Shown here: piece by piece, positions 45,929 to 56,786 of the stretch
How the letters are laid out: every line of letters begins with the position of its first letter
How positions within the stretch are numbered: the stretch's first letter is position 1
Source: Sandaracinaceae bacterium
Lineage (GTDB): Bacteria > Myxococcota_A > Polyangia > Polyangiales > Sandaracinaceae
Assembly (NCBI GenBank): GCA_020633195.1
Contig: JACKEC010000039.1
Coordinates: 1-64,000, forward strand
Direction of reading: 5' to 3'
Length of the DNA stretch: 64,000 nucleotides
The notes under the pieces: generated by a model
The model's input: only the letters and a program-made list of their open reading frames with translations
What the model was told of the DNA's origin: nothing
The model's database searches: none
Made by a program: the position numbers and the translations under genes

Positions 45929-47044
45929 ATGCGTACCTGGGCCGCCTCGTGGGCGTTGCTCCTCGCCCTGCTGGGCGCGGGCTGTGACGATGACGTCGAC
46001 TCCACCGATCGGCGCCCGACCGACCCGGCTCGGGTCGAGCGCGCGGGGGAGGGGCTCTACCGTCGCTACTGCGCGCTCTGCCACGGGCGCGACGGCGAGG
46101 GCTACGGCGCCGACAACGCGCCGATGCTCGCGGGGCAGGAGTGGCTCCGGAGCGCGAGCGACGAGTTCATCACGGCCGCGATCGCGAACGGCCGCCCCGG
46201 CACCCCGATGAGCGCGTGGAGCCGGGCCCACGGCGGGCCGCTGAACGACACGCAGATCGAGGCGATCCGCGTCTACCTCCGGTCGTGGCAGCGCACGCCG
46301 CGCGCGAACGTCGAGGAGACCGTGGTCGAGGGCGACGCTCGGCGCGGCCGGCTCATCTACGTGCTCCAGTGCGCGGAGTGCCACGGCGCGCGCGGGGAGG
46401 GCGTCGACGCGGTCGCGCTCGCCAACCCCGCGTTCCTCGCGACGGCCAGCGACGGCTTCCTGCAGTACGCGGTCTCCCATGGCCGGACCGGCACGCGCAT
46501 GGTCGCGTTCCGCGATCGCCTCGAGCCCGAGCAGATCGACGACGTGGTCGCGTTCATCCGGGCGCTCGGCGATCCCGCGGCCGTCGCCGGCGCGCTCCGA
46601 CCGCCCCCCGAGCCCGTCCCGGACCTGCCCGCGCTCGCCGACATGCAGCTCGTGATCAACCCGCAGGGCCGCCCCGCGCACTTCACCTTGCGGGAGGATC
46701 GCTTCGTCCCCGCGGCCGACGTGCAGCGCGAGCTCGAGCGCGGCCGCCGGATCGTCATCCTCGACGCGCGGGCGACGAGCGACTGGCTGCGCCAGCGGAT
46801 CCCGGGGGCGCTGCCCGTGCCGTTCTACGAGCTCGACGCGATCGCGGCCGAGCTGCCCCGCGACGGAACGCCGATGGTCGCGTACTGCGCGTGCCCGCAC
46901 GCGGCGAGCGGTCACGTGGTCGACGCGCTGCGCCGGCAGGGCTTCACGAACACGGCGGTCCTCGACGAGGGCATCGACTTCTGGGCGCAGCAGGGCTACC
47001 CGATCGCCACGGGGCCGCTGGACGCCCCGGCGCCCGCCGAGTAG
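45929..47044 (+). CDS. Di-haem cytochrome c fused to a rhodanese domain
   Basis: A 371-residue lipoprotein (LLALLGAGCDDD). Two cytochrome c domains follow: CALCHGRDGEGYGAD with GTPMSAW (residues about 45-120) and CAECHGARGEGVD with GTRMVAF (about 140-215), each with a conserved Met ligand candidate. The last ~110 residues are a rhodanese-like domain (RIVILDARATSDWLRQRIPGALPVP) with the active-site Cys in the loop MVAYCACPHAASG. A combined periplasmic electron-transfer and sulfur-transfer or persulfide-handling protein is suggested. This order of domains is uncommon. The stop codon is followed directly by a hairpin and hexamer repeat. It diverges from the lipid-kinase gene, 99 bp apart. Confidence 0.88.
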   Translation: MRTWAASWALLLALLGAGCDDDVDSTDRRPTDPARVERAGEGLYRRYCALCHGRDGEGYGADNAPMLAGQEWLRSASDEFITAAIANGRPGTPMSAWSRAHGGPLNDTQIEAIRVYLRSWQRTPRANVEETVVEGDARRGRLIYVLQCAECHGARGEGVDAVALANPAFLATASDGFLQYAVSHGRTGTRMVAFRDRLEPEQIDDVVAFIRALGDPAAVAGALRPPPEPVPDLPALADMQLVINPQGRPAHFTLREDRFVPAADVQRELERGRRIVILDARATSDWLRQRIPGALPVPFYELDAIAAELPRDGTPMVAYCACPHAASGHVVDALRRQGFTNTAVLDEGIDFWAQQGYPIATGPLDAPAPAE

Positions 47045-47046
47045 CA

Positions 47047-47107
47047 GGCTGCCGAAGGCAACCGTGCCGCGCGCGAAGCGCGCATGCCCGTGCCCGTGCC
47101 CGTGCCC
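47047..47107. repeat. Hairpin plus GTGCCC-hexamer element, copy A
   Basis: Just after the stop of the cytochrome-rhodanese gene: GGCTGCC/GGCAACC with GAA loop (47047-47063), GCGCGC/GCGCGC with GAA loop (47069-47083), then ATGCCC and three GTGCCC units (47084-47107). This is the same stop-hairpin-(GTGCCC)n order seen at copies B and C, here on the plus strand. Possibly a gene-end or terminator element without a T-tract. Confidence 0.7.
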
Positions 47108-47115
47108 GAACGGCG

Positions 47116-47469
47116 TCAGCGTGCGCGGGCGCGAATCAGCTTGACGAGCATCGAGACGACGCGTTGCAAGTGCTCGAGGGCTTCACGCAGCAGCCTCGCG
47201 GGTGCTTCGTCGCGGCGTTCGATGATCTCGAGCCAGGCCACGACCTCGATCGCGGAACGGCGCGCCATCCGGTAGAAGCGCGCCTTCTCCGCTGGGCTGA
47301 ACTCGCCGGCGCCCTCCGCGATGTTGGCGACGATCGAGCCGCTGGCGCGGTCGATCTGGTCCCGGAGATGGGCACGTCCCCTTGGGAGCTGCGCCGTGAT
47401 GCGGTCGCAGGCGTCGAGTGCGTCGAGGGCCCGCTGATAGACGTCGAGCTTGTGATGGTCGAAGGCCAT
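47116..47469 (-). CDS. Four-helix-bundle (S23/IVP-like) protein
   Basis: A 117-residue all-helical protein beginning MAFDHHKLDVYQRAL and containing the family's hallmark LRDQIDRASGSIVANIAEGAG followed by an aromatic/basic FYRMARRSAIEVVAWLE helix. It belongs to the family of free-standing four-helix-bundle proteins first named from ORFs in 23S rRNA intervening sequences; Avd proteins of diversity-generating retroelements share this fold, but no reverse transcriptase is here. The family appears widely as stand-alone genes of unknown function. It is transcribed leftward and lies between two oppositely oriented hexamer repeats (47084-47107 and 47703-47756), a symmetric setting. A GGAG lies only one base from the ATG, so translation is probably weak. 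Confidence 0.9.
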   Translation of the reverse strand: MAFDHHKLDVYQRALDALDACDRITAQLPRGRAHLRDQIDRASGSIVANIAEGAGEFSPAEKARFYRMARRSAIEVVAWLEIIERRDEAPARLLREALEHLQRVVSMLVKLIRARAR

Positions 47470-47702
47470 GCTCCTTCATCGGGGCGAGGGGCGTTTGGTT
47501 GCGGATCGACTCGCTCGCCCTCCCGTTGTCGCAACGAGGTTCATCGCCGCCTACCTGCTGGCCGCCGCCTAGGACGCTGCCCAGCGTCACCCCACTGCGG
47601 AGCTGCGTGGTGTGAGCTGGTCGGCCCTTGGGGCGGCCTCCGCGCGACACACATCGCCCGATCTCCGATGCCTCCAGTGACTCGCCGACCATCCCTCGGA
47701 TC

Positions 47703-47795
47703 GGGCACGGGCACGGGCACGGGCACGGGCACGGGCACGGGCACGGGCACGGGCACGGGGTTCCCTAGCAGGGCGCTGTTAGCGCCCTGCTAGGG
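47703..47795. repeat. Hairpin plus GTGCCC-hexamer element, copy B
   Basis: Nine perfect GGGCAC units (47703-47756), then GGGG, then a perfect 15-bp hairpin with a 3-nt loop (arms 47763-47777 and 47781-47795). Read on the minus strand the order is stop codon, hairpin, (GTGCCC)9. The hairpin overlaps the TAG stop of the gene ending at 47790, starting 3 nt before it. Same layout as copies A and C. Confidence 0.85.
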
Positions 47796-48425
47796 CACGA
47801 GCTCGAGCGTGGAGTCGTCGGTCACGAAGCGCTCCACCTCGGTCGGGTTCCCGTGGATCACGACCACGCTCTCGCCGCTCGCGCGGACCTCGAGGTGGCC
47901 GGTGACGGTGACCTCGATGCGCGCGCCCTCCTGGGCGTCGACGCGGCCGTCCGCGCAGACGAGCGAGGTCGCCTGGATCGAGCCGTGGTCGGACGCGACG
48001 GCGCGCAGGACCTCGCAGGTCCCGCCCGCCTGCGCGGTGGCGCCGTCGGACGCGGCGACGCCGAAGCGTTGGGCGGCGACGCGGTGCGCGAGGGCGACCG
48101 AGCCCGTCTGACGGGCGCTCAGGAAGTCGAGGGTCGCCGCGCCGAGGGACACCTCCACGGGGATCGTCGGCTCGATCCACTCGGCCGGGCGGACCTGCAG
48201 CGCGTGGTCCTCGACCACCGTCTCGACGAGCTCCATCAGGTTGGCGTCGGTGGTGACGGTGAGGGCCCGCGGGTCGCCCGTGATCACCTCGACGCGGAGG
48301 GCGCCCTCGACCGCGACGCCGTCGAAGTCGCCGACGTCGCGCGTCTCGGTGAGCGACACGCCGTCGCCCGCGACGGGGGCGCAGCCGACGAACAGAGCAC
48401 ACAGCAGCGAGGGGAGGTGACGCAT
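47790..48425 (-). CDS. DUF2807-like (GIN-domain) adhesin-type lipoprotein
   Basis: A 211-residue lipoprotein (LLCALFVGCAPV). The mature protein is a repetitive beta-helix-like sequence: GDFDGVAVEGALRVEVITGDPRALTVTTDANLMELVETVVEDHALQV, the usual opening of the putative auto-transporter adhesin head (GIN/DUF2807) domain, then strands such as VAASDGATAQAGG, AVASDHGSIQATS and VDAQEGARIEVTVTGHLEVRASGES. Probably a surface or periplasmic adhesion or structural protein. It lies 6 bp downstream of the OM-barrel gene in the same direction and is the last gene of the cluster. The TAG stop lies within a perfect hairpin followed by tandem GTGCCC units. Confidence 0.8.
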   Translation of the reverse strand: MRHLPSLLCALFVGCAPVAGDGVSLTETRDVGDFDGVAVEGALRVEVITGDPRALTVTTDANLMELVETVVEDHALQVRPAEWIEPTIPVEVSLGAATLDFLSARQTGSVALAHRVAAQRFGVAASDGATAQAGGTCEVLRAVASDHGSIQATSLVCADGRVDAQEGARIEVTVTGHLEVRASGESVVVIHGNPTEVERFVTDDSTLELVP

Positions 48426-48430
48426 GACGA

Positions 48431-50047
48431 TCAGAACCCGTTCTGCGATCCGACGACGAAGCGGATGCTCGTCACGTCCGCGCCGCGCACGAAGGGCTCG
48501 GTGCCGAAGGCGAGCATGATCAGCGCCGAGTTGTCGCGGTCGCCGATGGTCCGGAACCCGACGCCGAACGACTGCCGCAGCCGCTCGAAGTCGAAGTCGC
48601 CGAACTGCGTCCCGAACGCGTTGCCGACCGAGTAGTGGAGCGAGCCCTCGACCCAGACCCAGATCGGCCAGTGGTACTCGAGGGTCAGCACGGCCGCGCT
48701 GCGCCCCGCGAGCTGGCCGGGGAGGAAGCCGCCCATCGACAGCGGCTGCTGGCCGAGGATCACCAGCTCGGTGAAGGGGATCTCGTCGGTGTGCCCGACC
48801 GAGTCGACGACGTCGACGAGGCCCTGGAGCTGCAAGACGCGTTGCTCGCCCAGGTCCACGAAGCCGGCGACCTGGCCGCCGTAGCGGAGCCAGTGCGCGT
48901 CGTTGGCGCGCTGCATGTCGAAGCCGTGCTCGAACCACGCCTGCGCGCGGATCCCGTGCCCCGGCGCGGGCCGCTCCTCGCGCGTGTCGAGCGCGCCCTC
49001 GACCCGCTGGCGGAACGCGAAGTAGCCGTTGGTGTAGCCGACCGGCAGCTCGAACCAGCCGAACGTGGCGGCCTGCTCGATGGGGCGCTGGCCGTGGTCC
49101 TCGTCGTAGTCGCTGTTGTCGAAGTCGTTGTAGTCGACGAGCGCGAAGTACCGGAAGCTGCTCGCGCGCCAGATGCGGTGGCTCTGGAAGTCGACTCCGC
49201 CGCCGAAGTTCGAGCGCTCGTAGCGCGCGCGGTGGTTCTGCTCCACGTCCCAGCCGCCGCCGTGCCAGATGTAGTCCGGGCGGCGCAGGCCCTCGACCCA
49301 GACCGAGATCTCGTTGTGCTCGTCGAGCCGGATGCGGTCGAGCACCTTCCCGTGGAGCCAGTCGTCGCCCCAGAACCCGGCCGACACGCGCAGGTCGTTG
49401 CCGTCGCCGCCGACGTCGTTCCACCACAGGTAGAGGCCGACGCTCGGGACGAACCCGAAGTCGAAGAACGCGGTCGGCACGAGGCCGCCGCTGCGGTCGT
49501 CGCCCCAGGTGAAGAAGTCGAAGAACGTGTCGAAGAAGTGGCTCCGCTCGATCTCGGTGACGATGGCGCCGATCGGGCGGCGCAGCAGGAACTCGCTGAT
49601 CAGGTAGAGCGGCGAGAAGAGGACGCGCGGGATCCAGAGCGCGTCGTCGGCGGGATCCCGCGGGGGCTCGCCGCGGCCGCTGTAGTCGGGGGCGCTCCGT
49701 CGCGCCTCCGCGTCCTCGTAGGTGCCCTCGCTCGGCGGCTCGCCTCGCTCGGGCGCCTCCGCCCAGGACTCGGGCGCGGCGGCCGGCACGTCGGCGGTGT
49801 GGGTCTCCGGCTCGGCGAAGGTCTCGTCGCCGGCGTCCTGGGTCGTGCCCGACCAGGGATCGGGGTCGGGCGCTTCGTCCTCGGGCGCTTCGTCGCTCGG
49901 CGTCTCGTCGCTCGGCGCGTCGCTCTCCCACGGGTCCATCGACGGCGCCTCGTCCGTCGACGGGGCCTCGTCGGTCGGGGGCACGTCCTGCGCCGCGGCG
50001 GGGGACGCGACGAGCAGCCCGACGGCGAGCGCGAGCGCGAGCCTCAT
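48431..50047 (-). CDS. Outer-membrane beta-barrel protein of surface-antigen (BamA/Omp85) type
   Basis: A 538-residue protein with a Sec signal peptide (MRLALALAVGLLVASPAAAQ), then an acidic Pro/Asp/Glu-rich N-terminal region (about residues 25-130) unlike POTRA domains, and a barrel of roughly 380 residues with alternating strands (FFDFGFVPSVGLYLWW; FGWFELPVGYTNGYFAFR; GQLAGRSAAVLTLEYHWPIW; FGVGFRTIGDRDNSALIMLAFGTEPF) ending in an aromatic, VGSQNGF. The LAGRSAAVLTLEYHWPIW segment resembles the barrel motif before the C-terminal strands of Omp85 members. Start ATG overlaps the stop of the kinase-fold gene (ATGA, 4 bp), so both are made from one message. It may insert or export the partner lipoprotein (inference). 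Confidence 0.8.
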   Translation of the reverse strand: MRLALALAVGLLVASPAAAQDVPPTDEAPSTDEAPSMDPWESDAPSDETPSDEAPEDEAPDPDPWSGTTQDAGDETFAEPETHTADVPAAAPESWAEAPERGEPPSEGTYEDAEARRSAPDYSGRGEPPRDPADDALWIPRVLFSPLYLISEFLLRRPIGAIVTEIERSHFFDTFFDFFTWGDDRSGGLVPTAFFDFGFVPSVGLYLWWNDVGGDGNDLRVSAGFWGDDWLHGKVLDRIRLDEHNEISVWVEGLRRPDYIWHGGGWDVEQNHRARYERSNFGGGVDFQSHRIWRASSFRYFALVDYNDFDNSDYDEDHGQRPIEQAATFGWFELPVGYTNGYFAFRQRVEGALDTREERPAPGHGIRAQAWFEHGFDMQRANDAHWLRYGGQVAGFVDLGEQRVLQLQGLVDVVDSVGHTDEIPFTELVILGQQPLSMGGFLPGQLAGRSAAVLTLEYHWPIWVWVEGSLHYSVGNAFGTQFGDFDFERLRQSFGVGFRTIGDRDNSALIMLAFGTEPFVRGADVTSIRFVVGSQNGF

Positions 50048-51750
50048 CGCGGCGGCTCCCGGTTCGCCGGGCGCTCGAGGCCGACGATGCGGTAGCTCTC
50101 GCCGAGCTGGTAGAGGTGCACCCGCGCGGGGAACGCGGTCTCGTGCGAGGCGGACTGGGCCGTCACGTCGACCACGAGGTAGGCGGGCTGCTCCTCCGTC
50201 GCGCCCTCGAGGCGCGGCAGCGGGACGCACGCGTAGCCGTCGTCGGCGCGGCCGACGCGGCCGGACCAGCCCTCGACGGGCGCGAAGGGATCGCCGGCCC
50301 ACGCGTCGGCGTGGTAGCGACGCCCGTCCTCTTCGCGGATGCCGCTCCACACCGCGAGGTCCTGCATGCACAGGGCGGGGCCGTCTTCGCTGGCGCGGAT
50401 CGTCGGCCAGGACAGCGGCGAGAGGCGCGTGAGCCAGCGCTCGAGGATCCTGTCGCGGCGCCCGATGAGGATCCGCGCGAGCTCCGAGGCGACGATCGGG
50501 TCGCTGAAGCGGCCGCGCGCGACCATCGCGCGGATGTGCTCGTCCCCGAAGCGCGAGATGATCCGGGTCGCCCACGCGGCGTCCGCCTCGGTGATCTGGT
50601 CGTACGCGTTGTTGGCGTAGCCGGGGCGCCACTCGTCGGGCACGAAGCGGCGCGAGTCGTAGTAGCCCAGCGTGATCCCGGCCGGGCCGTAGGCCGCGTG
50701 GTACCAGGGGCGGTCGACCATCCCGAGGGTGACGAAGTCCGTCAGGATGTGTTGCACGTCGAGGTAGCCGCTGTGGCCGAAGCGGCGCACGAGCGAGTCC
50801 CAGCCGTGCAGGATCCCGAAGCAGTCGCCGAAGTCGATCAGGTAGTGGCGCACGAACCCGTGGTCGTCGTCGGTCGCGACCCACGCCGCCATCGTGTTCT
50901 CCTGGCGCGCGTCGATGTGGTCGGTCCACGCGCTCAAGACGTATTGCGCGCGCAGGTCGCGGCGATGCTCGTGGGGGATGGCGTCGTTCGGGTCGCCGTC
51001 GCGCGTGGAGTGGTAGCGCCACGGGCTGATCGGGCGGCCGTCGATGAACTGGCTGACGCTCGCGCGGTAGCGCCCGTCCGGGAGCCGCGTGGCCTTCTCG
51101 AGCACCGCCTCGACGTGCGCGTCGGTGAGCGCCTCCTCCGAGCCGTCGGTCCGCTCGATCGTCGCCTCGGGGTCGAGCTCGAGGATCGAGCGGTCGAAGA
51201 TCACCACCCGGTTGCACGGCACGTTGAAGCCGGCGGCGTGCCAGATGAGCGCGCCGATCACGTCGGCCGCGCCGGGGCGCTCCTCCTGGAGGTGCCCGTC
51301 GGTCTTCATCAGGTAGCGCGTGCCCGTGGCGTCGACGATCTGGAAGCCGGGGTTCGCGCCGTCGGGCTTGCCGCCGACGATGCGCCACGGGCCGGGCAGG
51401 TCGTCGTCGAGGTCGGCGCACGCGCCGCGCGCGACCTCCTCCGGCGTCATCAGCTGGCGCGAGAGGCGGTTCACGTACCAGCTCGAGCTCGGCACCTCGT
51501 CGAGCGCGTTGACGTTGAGCGCCTCGCGATCGGTCTGGAAGGTCCAGAACTCGGCGAGCGGTCGGAACACGGCGTTGTCGGCGCCGTCCCACGTGTACGA
51601 CGAGTAGAAGCCCTCCGGCGGGCCCTCGAACGCGCGCGTGTCGTGGTCGGTCCACACCACGTCCTGCAGAGGGAAGCGGGGCGTGTGCGAGGTGCCCCCG
51701 CAGGCCGCGAGGGTGAGCGCGAGCCACGCGCCGAGCCGCTCAAGGCGCAT
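50044..51750 (-). CDS. Lipid-anchored protein with an atypical kinase fold
   Basis: A 568-residue lipoprotein (LALTLAACGG, Cys about residue 17). The conserved core resembles an atypical (HipA/CotH/FAM20-like) kinase: a nucleotide-binding Lys in RYLMKTDGH (K149), a helix AADVIGALIWHAAGFNVPC that matches the alphaC-to-beta4 pattern of these families, a catalytic loop WTDHIDARQENTM with D280 and N285 at the standard five-residue spacing, and a metal-binding IDFGD with D306. All these are intact, so ATP-dependent phosphorylation outside the cytoplasm is plausible. The C-terminal half is unknown. The start overlaps the upstream nucleotide-carrier gene by 11 bp and the stop overlaps the barrel gene by 4 bp. 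Kinase identity is inference from motifs; it might be a pseudokinase or use another nucleotide. Confidence 0.65.
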   Translation of the reverse strand: MRLERLGAWLALTLAACGGTSHTPRFPLQDVVWTDHDTRAFEGPPEGFYSSYTWDGADNAVFRPLAEFWTFQTDREALNVNALDEVPSSSWYVNRLSRQLMTPEEVARGACADLDDDLPGPWRIVGGKPDGANPGFQIVDATGTRYLMKTDGHLQEERPGAADVIGALIWHAAGFNVPCNRVVIFDRSILELDPEATIERTDGSEEALTDAHVEAVLEKATRLPDGRYRASVSQFIDGRPISPWRYHSTRDGDPNDAIPHEHRRDLRAQYVLSAWTDHIDARQENTMAAWVATDDDHGFVRHYLIDFGDCFGILHGWDSLVRRFGHSGYLDVQHILTDFVTLGMVDRPWYHAAYGPAGITLGYYDSRRFVPDEWRPGYANNAYDQITEADAAWATRIISRFGDEHIRAMVARGRFSDPIVASELARILIGRRDRILERWLTRLSPLSWPTIRASEDGPALCMQDLAVWSGIREEDGRRYHADAWAGDPFAPVEGWSGRVGRADDGYACVPLPRLEGATEEQPAYLVVDVTAQSASHETAFPARVHLYQLGESYRIVGLERPANREPPR

Positions 51751-53104
51751 GGGCGGCCTCGTCGATGCCTTGCTCCGCGAGGAGCTCCTGTCGCTTCTTC
51801 AGGATGGCGACCGCCACCACGATCCAGCCCACGATCATCACCGCGTTGGCGATCGCGAAGGCGCGCACGCCGAGGTCGAGCTGATCGGCCATCACGAACA
51901 CGAACGCCGCGGAGCCGACGTCGCCGATGCGGACGAAGAAGGAGTCGATCGCCTGCTTCGCGCGGTACTTCATCTCCTTGGTCGTCGGGAGCCAGAGCAT
52001 GTTCCGGACGGTGTTGTTGAGGCTGTAGTCGAGCGAGTTCTCGGCGATCTTGCCGACCCGCAGGATCGCCAGGGCCAGGATGATCGCGACCATCGAGGCG
52101 TCGAGGAGCGCGACGACGGGCAGGATGAAGAACGCGACCCAGAGGCCGCCGTACTTCACCACGCGCGACACGACGAAGAGCTGGAGCACCACGCCGACGC
52201 CGTTCACCCAGAAGAAGAAGACGTCGAACCAGCTCTTGATGAACGCGCTCTTGTCCATCCCGTCGGGGAGCTGCCCGGCCGCGTCGAGCTCGCTCGCCCA
52301 GCCGCCCACGAGGCTCCCGACCATGAACTCGCCGTTGGTGTTCACCAGCGTGAACAGCGACGTGAAGATGGCGATGAGGAGCAGGTAGCGCGTCTTGAAG
52401 ACGAGCTCGAAGGCGCCGCCGCCGCCGTCCTTCGGCGGCGGGGTCGAGGGGGTGGGGCGGCGGCTCGCCCTGTCGATCTCGCGGCGGTGGACGACCTGCG
52501 AGAGCGCCGCGACCACCGCGAGCATCCCCGCGGCGGCGAGCATCATCACGTAGACGCTCGTGCCGCGCGTGGCGATGCCGTAGATGCTGCCGGCCAGGGA
52601 GCCGACGGAGGCGCCGACGCCGATGAGCGGGAAGATCCGCTTGCCCTGCTCCTCGTCGTAGAGGTCGTTGGCGAACGCCCACAGCTGGGCGACCACCATC
52701 ATGTTGAAGATGCCGACCCAGAAGAAGAACAGCAGGCCGAGCCACGGCCGGATCGTGTCGCTCAGGCTCGCCAGGTAGAACAGGACGAGGTTGGACGCGA
52801 AGAACAGCGTCACCGACACCACGAGGCGGTTGCGCGGGACCCGCTTCGCGTACGCGCTGTAGGCGGGCACGGCGAAGAGCAGGCCCACGGCGATCACCGC
52901 GGACATGTAGCTCTTGTATTGAGCCCCCGACTCCATCGCGAGGATCAGCGACTCGCGGATCGGCTTGATGACGTAGTAGGCGCCGAGCAGGAGGAACAGG
53001 TTCAGCGTCATCAAGAGCGCCGTCCCGCCTTCGCCCGCGCGGACCTCGGTCACGAGGCCCAGCGCCCGTTCCACGGCCGATGGCTTGGGGTCGGTGCCGG
53101 TCAT
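51740..53104 (-). CDS. ADP/ATP-carrier family (Npt/TLC-type) membrane transporter
   Basis: A 454-residue multi-spanning protein (about 11-12 helices) with MTLNLFLLLGAYYVIKPIRESLIL, the first-helix signature of the nucleotide-exchange (Npt1/Npt2, TLC) family, followed by typical segments (LFFFWVGIFNMMVVAQLWAFANDLYDEEQGKRIFPLIGVGASVGSLAG split over helices 4-5, and ENSLDYSLNNTVRNMLWLPT). The RYRAKQAIDSFFVRIGD-like stretch late in the protein also fits. Plant plastids and intracellular bacteria use the family for ATP/ADP exchange; free-living myxobacteria also carry it with less certain substrates. Its stop codon lies 11 bp inside the next gene, coupling it to the kinase-fold lipoprotein, for which it could supply nucleotide. 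Confidence 0.85.
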   Translation of the reverse strand: MTGTDPKPSAVERALGLVTEVRAGEGGTALLMTLNLFLLLGAYYVIKPIRESLILAMESGAQYKSYMSAVIAVGLLFAVPAYSAYAKRVPRNRLVVSVTLFFASNLVLFYLASLSDTIRPWLGLLFFFWVGIFNMMVVAQLWAFANDLYDEEQGKRIFPLIGVGASVGSLAGSIYGIATRGTSVYVMMLAAAGMLAVVAALSQVVHRREIDRASRRPTPSTPPPKDGGGGAFELVFKTRYLLLIAIFTSLFTLVNTNGEFMVGSLVGGWASELDAAGQLPDGMDKSAFIKSWFDVFFFWVNGVGVVLQLFVVSRVVKYGGLWVAFFILPVVALLDASMVAIILALAILRVGKIAENSLDYSLNNTVRNMLWLPTTKEMKYRAKQAIDSFFVRIGDVGSAAFVFVMADQLDLGVRAFAIANAVMIVGWIVVAVAILKKRQELLAEQGIDEAAHAP

Positions 53105-53116
53105 GGGTGCCCGACC

Positions 53117-56740
<3,624 letters not shown>

Positions 56741-56786
56741 CGGGCGCAGGATAGGAGAGTGCCGCGGAAAGGCACGCGCTCGCCGC

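Noticed and set aside
47470..47702. Possible small gene in the 233-bp spacer upstream of the four-helix-bundle gene
   Set aside because: No frame has codon bias or RBS; only a small hairpin (GACGCT/AGCGTC around 47571-47587) and GC-rich spacer are seen.
47703..47756. CRISPR array or protein-coding PVPVPV repeat
   Set aside because: The six-base unit is a pure tandem repeat with no spacers and no start-to-stop gene; it is a simple repeat attached to a hairpin.
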